Below the pieces are notes generated by a model that saw only the letters and a program-made list of their open reading frames with translations, was not told where the DNA came from and made no database searches. Both the position numbers and the translations under genes were made by a program. DNA of 64,000 nt from contig NZ_BCWV01000005.1 of assembly GCF_001894765.1 (NCBI RefSeq), forward strand, positions 248,001 through 312,000, given 5' to 3'. Position 1 is the stretch's first letter; each line of letters begins with the position of its first letter. This DNA comes from Rhodococcoides corynebacterioides NBRC 14404. GTDB lineage: Bacteria > Actinomycetota > Actinomycetes > Mycobacteriales > Mycobacteriaceae. This document shows, piece after piece, positions 12,453 to 20,772 of the stretch.

Positions 12453-13454
12453 GTGGCGGTATCCAAAGTCGAACGACTCATGAACCTGGTGATCTGCCTG
12501 CTCTCGACCCGGCAGTTCCTCACCGCGGAGCGCATCCGCGCGTCCGTCGCCGGCTACGAGGACTCGGTCAGCGACGAGGCGTTCGGGCGCATGTTCGAGC
12601 GCGACAAGAACGAACTCCGCGATCTCGGAGTGCCGCTGGAGACCGGTCAGCTCTCCCGCTTCTCCACCACCGAGGGCTACCGCATCAATCGCGATCGGTA
12701 CGAGCTGCCCGAGATCGATCTGGCCCGCGACGAGGCCGCCGCCGTGGCCGTGGCGGTGCAACTGTGGGAATCTCCCGAACTCACCTCCGCCGCGCAGAGC
12801 GCGATGCTCAAGCTGCGCGCGGCCGGGGTCCAGGTGGACCCCGAGCACTCGCCGGCGGCCGTGACCGCCATCCCGGCGCGGAGCCGCGGATCGGAGCCCG
12901 CCCTCGGCAAGCTGCTCGCCGCCATCGACGCCGGCAAGTCCGTCCGCTTCCCGCATCGGGCGTCGCCCACCGCGGACGCCGTCATACGCACGGTCGAGCC
13001 GTGGGCCGTCGTCACGCAGTCCGGACGCTGGTACCTCGTCGGTCACGACGTCGACCGTCGGGACGTCCGCACCTTCCGGCTCTCACGCATCGGTGACGAC
13101 GTCGTCGCCTTCGGCCGGGCGGGATCGGTCCGCAAGCCGGACGACGTCGACCCGGCTGCGCTGGTCGCCCGCCTTCGCGGCACCGGTGGCGTCGCCGGGA
13201 CGGCGCGGGTCTGGGTGGCCGACGGGCGCGCGGAGGAAGTACGCCGGCTGGGATCGCCGACCGAGACCCGAACCGTCGCCGGTCGTACGGGCGAGGTCGT
13301 CGACCTGTCGGTGCGGTCCTGGGAGTGGGTGGCGCGCGTGATCGCCGGGCACGGCGCCGATGCGATCGTGCTGGAACCGGACGAGCTCCGCGATCAGGTG
13401 GTGCGCATCCTCACCGGCGTCGCGGACCGCGACGGGGCGGCGGTGACGCCGTGA
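12453..13454 (+). CDS. pafB: WYL-domain transcriptional regulator PafB
   Basis: PafB and PafC act as one heterodimeric activator of the RecA-independent DNA-damage response in mycobacteria, despite sitting in the pupylation cluster. The 333-aa protein has an N-terminal winged helix (AVSKVERLMNLVICLLSTRQ), a central WYL domain whose core reads WAVVTQSGRWYLVGHDVDRR, and a C-terminal WCX extension. GTG 12453 is preferred because of the leaderless -10 box and the conserved N-terminus. Its stop overlaps the GTG of pafC by 4 bp, so the two partners are co-translated. Confidence 0.95.
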   Translation: MAVSKVERLMNLVICLLSTRQFLTAERIRASVAGYEDSVSDEAFGRMFERDKNELRDLGVPLETGQLSRFSTTEGYRINRDRYELPEIDLARDEAAAVAVAVQLWESPELTSAAQSAMLKLRAAGVQVDPEHSPAAVTAIPARSRGSEPALGKLLAAIDAGKSVRFPHRASPTADAVIRTVEPWAVVTQSGRWYLVGHDVDRRDVRTFRLSRIGDDVVAFGRAGSVRKPDDVDPAALVARLRGTGGVAGTARVWVADGRAEEVRRLGSPTETRTVAGRTGEVVDLSVRSWEWVARVIAGHGADAIVLEPDELRDQVVRILTGVADRDGAAVTP

Positions 13455-14428
13455 GCGTTCGCCTGTCGTCGCGCCTGGCGCGCCTGCTCAATCTGGTGCC
13501 GTACTTCATCGCCAACCCCGGCATCAGTGCGGCCGACGCGGCCGCCGAGCTGGGGGTCACCACCAAGCAGCTGATGGAGGACTTGAATCAGCTGTGGCTG
13601 TGCGGTCTGCCGGGGTACGGCCCCGGGGATCTCATCGATCTCTCCTTCTCGGAGGAGAGTATCCAGGTGACGTTCTCCGCCGGCATCGACCGGCCGTTGC
13701 GGCTGACGTCGACCGAGGCGACGACGCTGCTCATCGCCCTGCGTTCGCTGGTGGAGATGCCGGGCATGGTGGACCCGACCGCCGCCCACCGCGCCATCGC
13801 CAAGATCGAGCAGGCGGCGGGTGTGGCCGCGCCGACGTCGGGCCCCGCCGACGACGACGCGCCGGAGGAGAGCCCGGCCGTCGCCACCGTGCGCGGGGCA
13901 CTGGCCCGGGGGCGTGCGCTCGACCTGACGTACTACTCGGCGTCGCGGGACGTGGTGTCGATGCGCACCGTCGACCCGGTGCGGATCGTGCTGGTGGACG
14001 AGCACAGCTACCTGCAGGCGTGGTGTCGGTCCGCCGAGGGGGTGCGACTGTTCCGGCTCGACCGCATCGATGCCGCCAGGGAACGGGACGAGCCGTCGAC
14101 GCCGCCCGACCGGGCCGTGGGCGGTGACGACGCGCTGGACCTGTTCCACGACGACCCGTCGCTGCCCGTCGCCCGACTGCTCGTCCGACCCGACCACATC
14201 TGGCTGCTGGACTACTACCCGATGGTGCGCGTGCTCGACCACGCCGACGGGTCGGTCGAGGTGACCATGCGGTTCGCCACCCTGGACTGGATGTCTCGGT
14301 TGGCGATCGGCCTGGGTTCGGGCGTCACGGTCCTCGGTCCGGACGAGCTGGTCGAGGCCGTCACCGAGCGGTCGCGCGCGGCGCTGGCGGCATACCGGCA
14401 GGCGCGAGAGGCAGCCGATGAACACTGA
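13451..14428 (+). CDS. pafC: WYL-domain transcriptional regulator PafC
   Basis: PafC is the partner of PafB and has the same plan: a winged helix (SRLARLLNLVPYFIANPG), a WYL domain (about 165-250, with SYLQAWCRSAEGVRLFRLDR) and a WCX tail. The 325-aa length agrees with the family. The start is GTG 13451, overlapping the pafB stop. The open frame runs 126 bp further upstream inside pafB and is not needed. tatA follows 90 bp later. Confidence 0.94.
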   Translation: MSVRLSSRLARLLNLVPYFIANPGISAADAAAELGVTTKQLMEDLNQLWLCGLPGYGPGDLIDLSFSEESIQVTFSAGIDRPLRLTSTEATTLLIALRSLVEMPGMVDPTAAHRAIAKIEQAAGVAAPTSGPADDDAPEESPAVATVRGALARGRALDLTYYSASRDVVSMRTVDPVRIVLVDEHSYLQAWCRSAEGVRLFRLDRIDAARERDEPSTPPDRAVGGDDALDLFHDDPSLPVARLLVRPDHIWLLDYYPMVRVLDHADGSVEVTMRFATLDWMSRLAIGLGSGVTVLGPDELVEAVTERSRAALAAYRQAREAADEH

Positions 14429-14518
14429 GCGAATCCTGCGGTTCGGGGCCGATTCACGGCCGCTGACGCAGGGCTCGGTCCGGTAGCATCGGCTCCACCG
14501 ATACTGGGAGGTTTCAAC

Positions 14519-14809
14519 ATGGGTGCCCTACAGCCCTGGCACTGGATCGTTCTGATCGTCGTGGTCGTTCTGCTCTTCGGCTCGAAGAAGCTGCCCGAGG
14601 CCGCGCGTGGTCTCGGCCGTTCGATGCGCATCTTCAAGAGCGAGGTCCAGGAGATGCAGAACGACGGCAAGAAGGGTGAGGCACCGGCGCCGCAGGCTCC
14701 CGCGCAGCAGCAGCCGCCGGCACAGTTGCCGCCCACCGCCGCGCAGGTCGATCCCGCCCCCGTCGCGCCGGCGTCCGACGTGCGCGACGAGCACCCGCGT
14801 TCCGCCTGA
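14519..14809 (+). CDS. tatA: Twin-arginine translocase subunit TatA
   Basis: TatA oligomerises to form the passage for folded proteins in the Tat pathway. The 96-aa product has one N-terminal membrane helix (about residues 8-21, [12 protein letters not shown]), the conserved FG hinge followed by [13 protein letters not shown], an amphipathic helix, and a proline/glutamine-rich cytoplasmic tail. A GGGAGG ribosome site lies about 8 nt before the ATG, and a TAGCAT box lies at 14484-14489. tatC follows in the same direction, separated by a strong hairpin. Confidence 0.96.
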   Translation: MGALQPWHWIVLIVVVVLLFGSKKLPEAARGLGRSMRIFKSEVQEMQNDGKKGEAPAPQAPAQQQPPAQLPPTAAQVDPAPVAPASDVRDEHPRSA

Positions 14810-14823
14810 CCGTTCCTCCTCGT

Positions 14824-14858
14824 CCGCTGCCGTGACCGTTCCGCGGTCACGGCAGCGG
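14824..14858 (+). terminator. Perfect 15-bp hairpin between tatA and tatC
   Basis: A perfect 15-bp inverted repeat (14824-14838 with 14844-14858) and a 5-nt loop lie 14 bp after tatA and 25 bp before tatC. It may be a partial terminator or an RNA-stabilising element that keeps tatA expression above tatC, as TatA is needed in excess in known systems. The role is inferred. Confidence 0.65.
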
Positions 14859-14883
14859 TGAGTCGATCCGGAAGACTTGATCC

Positions 14884-15864
14884 GTGCGCATACCGTTCGA
14901 CCCGCGGCAGAGACGACGCCGCGTCAATCCCGACGGCACCATGTCGCTGGTCGAGCATCTGTACGAGCTGCGGACGCGGCTGCTGTGGTCGATGGTCGCC
15001 GTCCTGCTCACGACGCTGATCGGCTTCTTCTGGTACTCCCATTCCCTGTTCGGCATCGAGTCCCTCGGTGACCTGCTGCGTGGCCCGTACTGCTCGCTCC
15101 CGCCGGAGAGTCGGGCCGAGCTCAGCGCGGACAACGCATGCCGTCTGCTCGCCACCGGACCGTTCGAGCAGTTCATGCTCCGCTTCAAGGTCGCCATCAC
15201 CGCCGGCGTCGTGCTCGCATGCCCGGTATGGCTGTATCAGATCTGGGCCTTCATCACGCCCGGGCTGTACAAGCACGAGCGCCGCTATGCGATCGCCTTC
15301 GTCACCGCTGCGGCCGCGCTCTTCGTCGCCGGCGCCGTTCTCGCGTACGTGGTGGTGGCCAAGGCACTGCACTTCCTGCTCACCATCGGTGACAACGTGC
15401 AGATCACCGCCCTGAGCGGTGCCGAGTATTTCGGGTTCGTCATCAACCTGCTGGTCATCTTCGGGGTCAGCTTCGAGATCCCGCTCCTCATCGTCGCCCT
15501 CAACGCCGTCGGCGTCCTGCGCTACGAGAAGCTCCGCAGCTGGCGCCGGGGCCTCATCTTCGCCATGTTCGCCTTCGCGGCCGTGGTCACCCCCGGCGGC
15601 GACCCCTTCTCCATGACCGCGCTCGCCCTCGCGCTGTGCGTCCTGGTGGAGGTCGCGATTCAGGTGGCGCGCCTCAACGACCGGCGACGGGCCCGTCGCG
15701 ACACCGAGCAGTGGGGCGATCTGTCCGACGACGAGGCGTCGCCCCTCGAGACGCGGGCCACCCCCGTCGGCGCACCGACGCCCGTCGAGAGCGCCCCGAC
15801 GCCCGTCTCGCGGCCGACGTCGGTCCGTCTGGACGAGCGGGCGGACTACTCCGACACGGTCTGA
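14884..15864 (+). CDS. tatC: Twin-arginine translocase subunit TatC
   Basis: TatC is the six-helix membrane receptor that binds the twin-arginine signal peptide. The 326-aa product shows the cytoplasmic N-terminal motif [14 protein letters not shown], with the signal-binding glutamate at residue 24. Six hydrophobic segments follow, including the conserved [13 protein letters not shown] and [12 protein letters not shown] parts. The tail after about residue 260 is charged and repeats TPVxxPTPV-like units, so it is probably disordered. I chose GTG 14884. helY begins 29 bp after the stop. Confidence 0.95.
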   Translation: MRIPFDPRQRRRRVNPDGTMSLVEHLYELRTRLLWSMVAVLLTTLIGFFWYSHSLFGIESLGDLLRGPYCSLPPESRAELSADNACRLLATGPFEQFMLRFKVAITAGVVLACPVWLYQIWAFITPGLYKHERRYAIAFVTAAAALFVAGAVLAYVVVAKALHFLLTIGDNVQITALSGAEYFGFVINLLVIFGVSFEIPLLIVALNAVGVLRYEKLRSWRRGLIFAMFAFAAVVTPGGDPFSMTALALALCVLVEVAIQVARLNDRRRARRDTEQWGDLSDDEASPLETRATPVGAPTPVESAPTPVSRPTSVRLDERADYSDTV

Positions 15865-15880
15865 CGCCGCGGTCGACGGC

Positions 15881-15886
15881 TAGTGT
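15881..15886 (+). promoter_or_regulatory. -10 box of a likely leaderless helY promoter
   Basis: TAGTGT ends 7 nt before the helY GTG. There is no ribosome site, so initiation on the 5' end of the transcript is likely. Confidence 0.55.
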
Positions 15887-15893
15887 GGATTTC

Positions 15894-18650
15894 GTGTCCA
15901 CCGAGAGCGACCGCGTCATCGTGGCAGACCTGGACGGACCCCGGCTGACGGAGTTCACGTCGCTGCTGCCGTTTCCCCTCGATCCGTTCCAACGACGGGC
16001 GTGCCGTGCCCTCGAGGACGGGCACGGGGTTCTCGTCTGCGCCCCGACGGGCGCGGGCAAGACCGTCGTCGGCGAGTTCGCCGTCCATCTCGCCCTGTCG
16101 TCGGGCGCCAAATGCTTCTACACGACGCCCATCAAGGCGCTCAGCAACCAGAAGTTCGCCGAGTTGACCGCGCGCTACGGACGCGGCCACGTCGGGCTGC
16201 TCACCGGGGACCAGAGCATCAATTCCGACGCGCCGATCGTCGTGATGACCACCGAGGTTCTGCGGAACATGCTGTACGCGGAATCACCTGCGCTGCGCGG
16301 ACTCTCGCACGTAGTGATGGACGAGGTGCACTACCTGGCCGACCGGTTCCGCGGCGCCGTGTGGGAGGAGGTCATCCTGCACCTGCCCGAGGACGTCCGG
16401 CTGGTCAGTCTCTCCGCGACCGTGAGCAATGCCGAGGAGTTCGGCGCCTGGATGGAGACCGTGCGGGGCAACACCGCCGTGGTCGTCGACGAGACCCGCC
16501 CGGTCCCGCTCTGGCAGCACATCCTGGTGGGCCGGCGTCTGTTCGACCTCTTCGACGTCGACGCGAACGCGGGTGCCTCCGGCCCGGTGATCGACAAGAC
16601 GCTCGTCCGCTACGTCAAGGAACGAGTGAACGCCGAGCGCATGGGCGCCTGGGAAGCGCCACGCGGCCGCGGGCGTTCCGGGCGTGGCGGTGGCCGGCCG
16701 GGGCGGCCCGAGAGCCGACCCATCCCGCGGCCGGAGGTGATCAAGCTTCTCGACGAGGAGGGCTTGCTGCCGGCGATCACGTTCGTCTTCAGCCGCGCCG
16801 GCTGCGACAGCGCGGTCGATCAGTGTCTGCGGTCGGGGTTACGTCTGACCACCGAGGAGCAGGCGGTGCAGATCGGTGAGGTGATCGAGCGTCACACTGC
16901 CGAGATCCCGCGCGGCGACCTCGACGTGCTGGGGTACTGGGAATGGCGCGACGCGCTCGAGCGCGGGCTCGCCGCGCACCACGCGGGCATGCTGCCCGTG
17001 TTCCGCCACACCGTCGAGGAACTGTTCGTCCGCGGTCTGGTCCGGGCGGTGTTCGCCACGGAGACGCTGGCCCTGGGCATCAACATGCCGGCGCGGACAG
17101 TGGTCCTGGAACGGCTGGTCAAGTTCAACGGCGAGACCCATGCCAACCTGTCACCGGGGGAGTACACGCAGTTGACCGGTCGTTCCGGGCGACGCGGCAT
17201 CGACGTCGAGGGACACGCCGTCGTGCTGTGGCAGTCCGGCGTCGAACCCACCGAGGTGGCCGGACTGGCGACCACCCGCACGTTCCCGCTGCGCAGTTCC
17301 TTCCGGCCGTCGTACAACATGGCGATCAACCTGGTCGAGCGGATGGGGGTCGACGCCTCGCGGGCCCTGTTGGAGCGATCCTTCGCTCAGTACCAGGCCG
17401 ATGCGTCGGTGGTGGGGTTGGTGCGCGGCATCGAGCGCGGCGCGGCCACCCGGAACGAACTCCTGACGAAGTTGGGCGGCGCCGATTCGCCCTACGTCGA
17501 GTACACCGAGCTGCGTGCCCGGCTCAAGGAACGGGAACGCGAGCTCGAACGGCAGGGACGGACGGACCGGCGGAACGACGCCGTCACCTCCCTGGTCGGA
17601 TTGCGACGGGGCGACGTCATCTCCATTCCGTCCGGCCGGCGGTCCGGGCTCGCGGTGGTCCTCGAGACGGACACGAACTCCGTCGACCCGCGGCCGTTGG
17701 TGCTGACCGAGGACAAGTGGGCGGGGCGAGTGTCGTCGGCGGACTTCCCGACGCCCGTCTCGGCTCTCGGTTCGATGCGACTGCCGCGCCACGTCGATCA
17801 CCGGACGGCCCGGACGCGGCGCGACCTGGCGTCGGCGCTGCGCAGCACCGGCATAACCCCACCGGGACGCGGGCGTCGGGTGAGATCCTCGGCCGCGGAC
17901 GACCGCGAACTGTCCACCCTCCGCCGCGCCGTGCGGTCGCACCCCTGCCACACGTGGCCCGACCGCGAGCACCTGGCCCGGCTGGCCGAGAAGTACAGCC
18001 GCGTGGAACGCGAGACCGACGCCATGCGGCAGAAGGTCGCCGCGACCACGAACTCGTTGGCGCGGACGTTCGACCGCATCCTCGCCCTGCTGACCGAACG
18101 GGGCTACGTCGAACATGCCGAGGGGGAGGTGCGCGTCACCGAGCGTGGTTCCAAGCTCACCCGGCTCTACTCGGAGTCGGATCTGCTGGTGGCCGAGTGT
18201 CTCGCCGAGGGCGTGTGGCGCGGACTCGGGCCGGCCGAGCTGGCGTCGGTGGTGTCGGCGGTGGTGTTCGAGTCCCGGCAGGAGGGCGAGAGCATGGCGC
18301 AAGGCCCCACGGGGAACATTCGTCATGCTCTGGCGCGCACGCTCGCGACGTGGCACGACCTCCGCGCCGACGAGATCCGACTCAAGCTTCCGCCCACGCG
18401 GGAACCGGACACCGGATTCATGATCGCCGTGTACAAGTGGGCACGGAAGGAGTCCCTCGAGGACGTCCTGTTCGCTGCGGGTCAGCACGGCCGGGCCCTG
18501 TCCGGCGGCGACTTCGTCCGGTGGTGTCGTCAGGTGATCGACCTCCTCGACCAGATCCGCACGGCCGCCCCCGACACCGAGGTCTCGGCCGCGGCGAGCA
18601 AGGCGATCTCGGCGATCCGACGCGGCGTCGTCGCCGTCGACGCCGCCTGA
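15894..18650 (+). CDS. helY: DEVH-box Ski2-type RNA helicase HelY
   Basis: HelY is a 918-aa superfamily 2 helicase related to Ski2/Mtr4, thought to act on RNA. The ATPase core has Walker A APTGAGKT (about 50-57), the DEVH box at 143-146 in [23 protein letters not shown] as motif III, and the helicase C-terminal motif [13 protein letters not shown] basic glycine/arginine-rich loop follows the first RecA domain, and the C-terminal region is the DSHCT helical domain. The length agrees with the M. tuberculosis protein of about 906 aa. The open frame continues upstream through the tatC tail, but GTG 15894 gives the natural start. Confidence 0.94.
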   Translation: MSTESDRVIVADLDGPRLTEFTSLLPFPLDPFQRRACRALEDGHGVLVCAPTGAGKTVVGEFAVHLALSSGAKCFYTTPIKALSNQKFAELTARYGRGHVGLLTGDQSINSDAPIVVMTTEVLRNMLYAESPALRGLSHVVMDEVHYLADRFRGAVWEEVILHLPEDVRLVSLSATVSNAEEFGAWMETVRGNTAVVVDETRPVPLWQHILVGRRLFDLFDVDANAGASGPVIDKTLVRYVKERVNAERMGAWEAPRGRGRSGRGGGRPGRPESRPIPRPEVIKLLDEEGLLPAITFVFSRAGCDSAVDQCLRSGLRLTTEEQAVQIGEVIERHTAEIPRGDLDVLGYWEWRDALERGLAAHHAGMLPVFRHTVEELFVRGLVRAVFATETLALGINMPARTVVLERLVKFNGETHANLSPGEYTQLTGRSGRRGIDVEGHAVVLWQSGVEPTEVAGLATTRTFPLRSSFRPSYNMAINLVERMGVDASRALLERSFAQYQADASVVGLVRGIERGAATRNELLTKLGGADSPYVEYTELRARLKERERELERQGRTDRRNDAVTSLVGLRRGDVISIPSGRRSGLAVVLETDTNSVDPRPLVLTEDKWAGRVSSADFPTPVSALGSMRLPRHVDHRTARTRRDLASALRSTGITPPGRGRRVRSSAADDRELSTLRRAVRSHPCHTWPDREHLARLAEKYSRVERETDAMRQKVAATTNSLARTFDRILALLTERGYVEHAEGEVRVTERGSKLTRLYSESDLLVAECLAEGVWRGLGPAELASVVSAVVFESRQEGESMAQGPTGNIRHALARTLATWHDLRADEIRLKLPPTREPDTGFMIAVYKWARKESLEDVLFAAGQHGRALSGGDFVRWCRQVIDLLDQIRTAAPDTEVSAAASKAISAIRRGVVAVDAA

Positions 18651-18744
18651 CCGGGTACGGTGCGACCGGAGCAGCCGACGCGGTGACCGCACGATCCGCG
18701 GCGACGCGACGCACGCGGACTCGACCGATGCAGTGGAGGCGATC

Positions 18745-19467
18745 ATGACCGGCCCGTACGACAAGAACGACCCGTCGCAACAGAGCGACGGCGGGTCGGA
18801 CCCGTCCACGCGGTCGTTCGAGGGCCAGTACCCGCCGCCCGGACAGAACCCGTATCAGCAGGGATACGGACAGCAGCAGGCTTACGGTCAACAGCCCCAG
18901 TACGGTCAGCCGGGTTACGGGCAGCAGCCTCAGTACGGCCAGCCGGGTTACGGGCAGCAGCCCCAGTACGGCCAGCCGGGTTACGGGCAGCAGCCCCAGT
19001 ACGGCCAACCCCAGTACGGTCAACAGCCCCAGTACGGTCAGCAGGCGTACGGCGAGGCCCCGGCGTACGACCAGCAGCCCTACGGTCAGCAGCCGAACTA
19101 CGGGGGTCAACAACCGTACGGCGGCCCGGGGTGGCAGAACCCGCAGCAGTCCTCCTCGTCGTCGAGGAAGGTGCTGTTCATCGTCGGCGGCATCATCGTC
19201 GCGCTGCTCGTCGTGGTCGGGGTGGCAGGGTCACTTCTGTTCAGTAGCAACACCTTCGACAATGCCGCCGTCCAGGACGGTGTCGCGAAGATCGTCACGG
19301 AGAGCTACGGCGCCATCGACGTGACCGACGTGTCGTGCCCGTCCGGTCAGAAGGCGGAGACGGGAACGCAGTTCACGTGCACCCTCACTGCCGACGGTGC
19401 GCCCCGATCCGTGACGGTCACCGTCAAGGACGACGACGGCACCTACGAGGTCGGCCGCCCACGCTAG
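18745..19467 (+). CDS. DUF4333 membrane protein with [11 protein letters not shown] repeats
   Basis: The 240-aa protein has a cytoplasmic N-terminal region (about 1-130) of low complexity, one membrane helix (about 142-167, [19 protein letters not shown]) and an extracellular DUF4333 domain. That domain carries two cysteines, in VSCPSG and FTCTL, which probably form a disulfide. The family function is unknown. It holds the position of M. tuberculosis Rv2091c next to helY. I chose ATG 18745, 6 nt after GGAGG. The repeats are tandem at DNA level and could vary in number between strains. Confidence 0.85.
   Translation: MTGPYDKNDPSQQSDGGSDPSTRSFEGQYPPPGQNPYQQGYGQQQAYGQQPQYGQPGYGQQPQYGQPGYGQQPQYGQPGYGQQPQYGQPQYGQQPQYGQQAYGEAPAYDQQPYGQQPNYGGQQPYGGPGWQNPQQSSSSSRKVLFIVGGIIVALLVVVGVAGSLLFSSNTFDNAAVQDGVAKIVTESYGAIDVTDVSCPSGQKAETGTQFTCTLTADGAPRSVTVTVKDDDGTYEVGRPR
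18898..18996 (+). repeat. Three tandem 33-bp units in the DUF4333 gene
   Basis: Three near-identical 33-bp units start at 18898, 18931 and 18964, each coding [11 protein letters not shown]. Shorter relatives flank both sides. The unit length keeps the reading frame. Confidence 0.9.
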
Positions 19468-19482
19468 AAGGACCACGCACCC

Positions 19483-19574
19483 TCAGAACGGGGGTGGGGT
19501 GTCGTCGGGTGGGTGGAGCTTCATCGCGTTGCGGAGTCGGTTGCGGTTGCGTTCCTGTCGTCGGCGGGGGAGCT
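19483..19574 (-). pseudogene. Detached 3' end of the DUF222/HNH gene
   Basis: Read on the minus strand, 19574 to 19483 codes a basic stretch LPRRRQERNRNRLRN followed by KLHPPDDTPPPF and a stop at 19483-19485. A charged run ending in PPPF is the usual C-terminus of actinobacterial DUF222/HNH proteins. It lies just beyond the IS element that cuts that gene, so I read it as the severed tail. Rejoining the two parts across one AGCT copy would leave them one base out of frame, so there has been an additional small deletion, or the gene was already decaying. Confidence 0.65.
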
Positions 19575-19593
19575 TGACCCGGTTTCCCGGACA
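19571..19593 (+). repeat. Left terminal inverted repeat of the IS element
   Basis: This 23-bp stretch is the exact reverse complement of 20815-20837. It includes the outer AGCT, which may instead be the target duplication. Confidence 0.9.
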
Positions 19594-19608
19594 GTTCGGG
19601 TTGGGTGT

Positions 19609-20436
19609 TCAGGCCACGTCTGAGGTGACCCGTCGATGGTAGGTGTGTTCGTAATCCACTGGCGAGGAGTAGCCGATCCCGGAGTGCCGGCGATGCGGGT
19701 TGTACCAGGCTTCGATCCATTCGAAGATCGCGGAGGCGAGCTGATCTCGGGTGTCCCATGATCGGGTGTCGAGCAGCTCGCGTTGCATCGTCGACCAGAA
19801 CGATTCCATCATCGTGTTGTCGACGCTCGAGGCCACCCGACCCATCGACCCGAGCAGTCCTGCCGTGCGCAGTCGTTGGCCGAAAACCCAGCTGGTGTAC
19901 TGAGATCCGCGGTCCGAGTGCGTGATCGTCCCGGTATCGGGGTGGCGGCGCCACAGCGCCATCTGCAGTGCGTCTACGACGAGGTCGGTACGCATGTGAT
20001 CGGCGATCGACCATCCCACGATGCGCCGGGAGAATGTGTCGAGGACCCCGCAGCAGTACACCTTGCCCGTGCCGGTGGGGTGTTCTGTGATGTCGGTGCA
20101 CCAGATCTGATCGGGCCGCTCGGCGACGAACCGGCGGGCGACGAGATCGTCGTGCACCGCTGGTGCGGGTCGGTGGCGACGCTTGTGGCGGGCACCGATA
20201 CCAGCAACGCCGAGTAGCCGCATCACCCGTGCGACAGGTTTGCGTCCGACCGAGATGCCACCGCCGAGACGGAGTTCGGCGTGGACCCGCGGCGTGCCGT
20301 AGCACCCGCGTGAGCCTTGGTGGATATCACGGATGCTGTTGGCCAACAGTGCATCCGACATATCACGCTCGGACGGTGGTCGATGTCGCCAGTCGTAGAA
20401 TCCGGACCTCGACACCTCGAGGGTCCGGCAGGTCAC
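19609..20436 (-). CDS. IS3-family transposase OrfB (integrase core)
   Basis: The 275-aa product is the catalytic part of an IS3-type transposase. The DDE triad is visible as WCTDITEH, THSDRGSQYTS and TMMESFWSTMQRELL. The HTH_21 region SGFYDWRHRPPSERD lies near the start. The likely native N-terminus, GFRLVHELAADGFP, is found just upstream but in a different frame, which is the -1 frame of orfA. A single extra base between GFP and VTCRTL would explain this. As it stands, translation of OrfB would need GTG 20436. Confidence 0.88.
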   Translation of the reverse strand: MTCRTLEVSRSGFYDWRHRPPSERDMSDALLANSIRDIHQGSRGCYGTPRVHAELRLGGGISVGRKPVARVMRLLGVAGIGARHKRRHRPAPAVHDDLVARRFVAERPDQIWCTDITEHPTGTGKVYCCGVLDTFSRRIVGWSIADHMRTDLVVDALQMALWRRHPDTGTITHSDRGSQYTSWVFGQRLRTAGLLGSMGRVASSVDNTMMESFWSTMQRELLDTRSWDTRDQLASAIFEWIEAWYNPHRRHSGIGYSSPVDYEHTYHRRVTSDVA

Positions 20437-20484
20437 CTAGGGCGGGGAAGCCGTCCGCAGCCAATTCGTGGACCAGCCGGAACC

Positions 20485-20772
20485 CTATTTTGGGAGGATG
20501 TTCTCCCGCGCGAAATAGGCGCTTGCGCGTTTGAGGATCTCGACCTCGGTCTCGAGGCGCTTCTTGTCTCGGCGCAACTGTGCCAGCTCGGCGCGTTCGC
20601 TCGTGGACAGACCGTCGACGCGGCCGGCATCGACGTCGTCGAGCTTCATCCACCTGCGCAGACACGACTCACTGATGCCGAGGTCGGACGCGATGCGCAT
20701 GACACTCGCCCCCGGCTGACGTGTCAGGTCGACCGCCCGGCGGCGGAACTCCTCGGGATGGGCAGCGGGCAT
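20485..20772 (-). CDS. IS3-family transposase OrfA (DNA-binding)
   Basis: The 95-aa product has a helix-turn-helix (about residues 8-45, EEFRRRAVDLTRQPGASV to GISESCLRRWMK). A leucine-zipper-like segment follows, ELAQLRRDKKRLETEVEILK, as in IS3 OrfA proteins that bind the inverted repeats. It ends RENILPK before TAG. The CCAAAATAG end is where a -1 frameshift would normally lead into OrfB. A frameshift here does reach the GFRLVHELAADGFP frame but not the rest of OrfB. Confidence 0.88.
   Translation of the reverse strand: MPAAHPEEFRRRAVDLTRQPGASVMRIASDLGISESCLRRWMKLDDVDAGRVDGLSTSERAELAQLRRDKKRLETEVEILKRASAYFARENILPK

Noticed and set aside
18840..19110. Regular repeats that look at first like a CRISPR array.
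   Set aside because: The units are contiguous, in frame and code [11 protein letters not shown]; there are no spacers.
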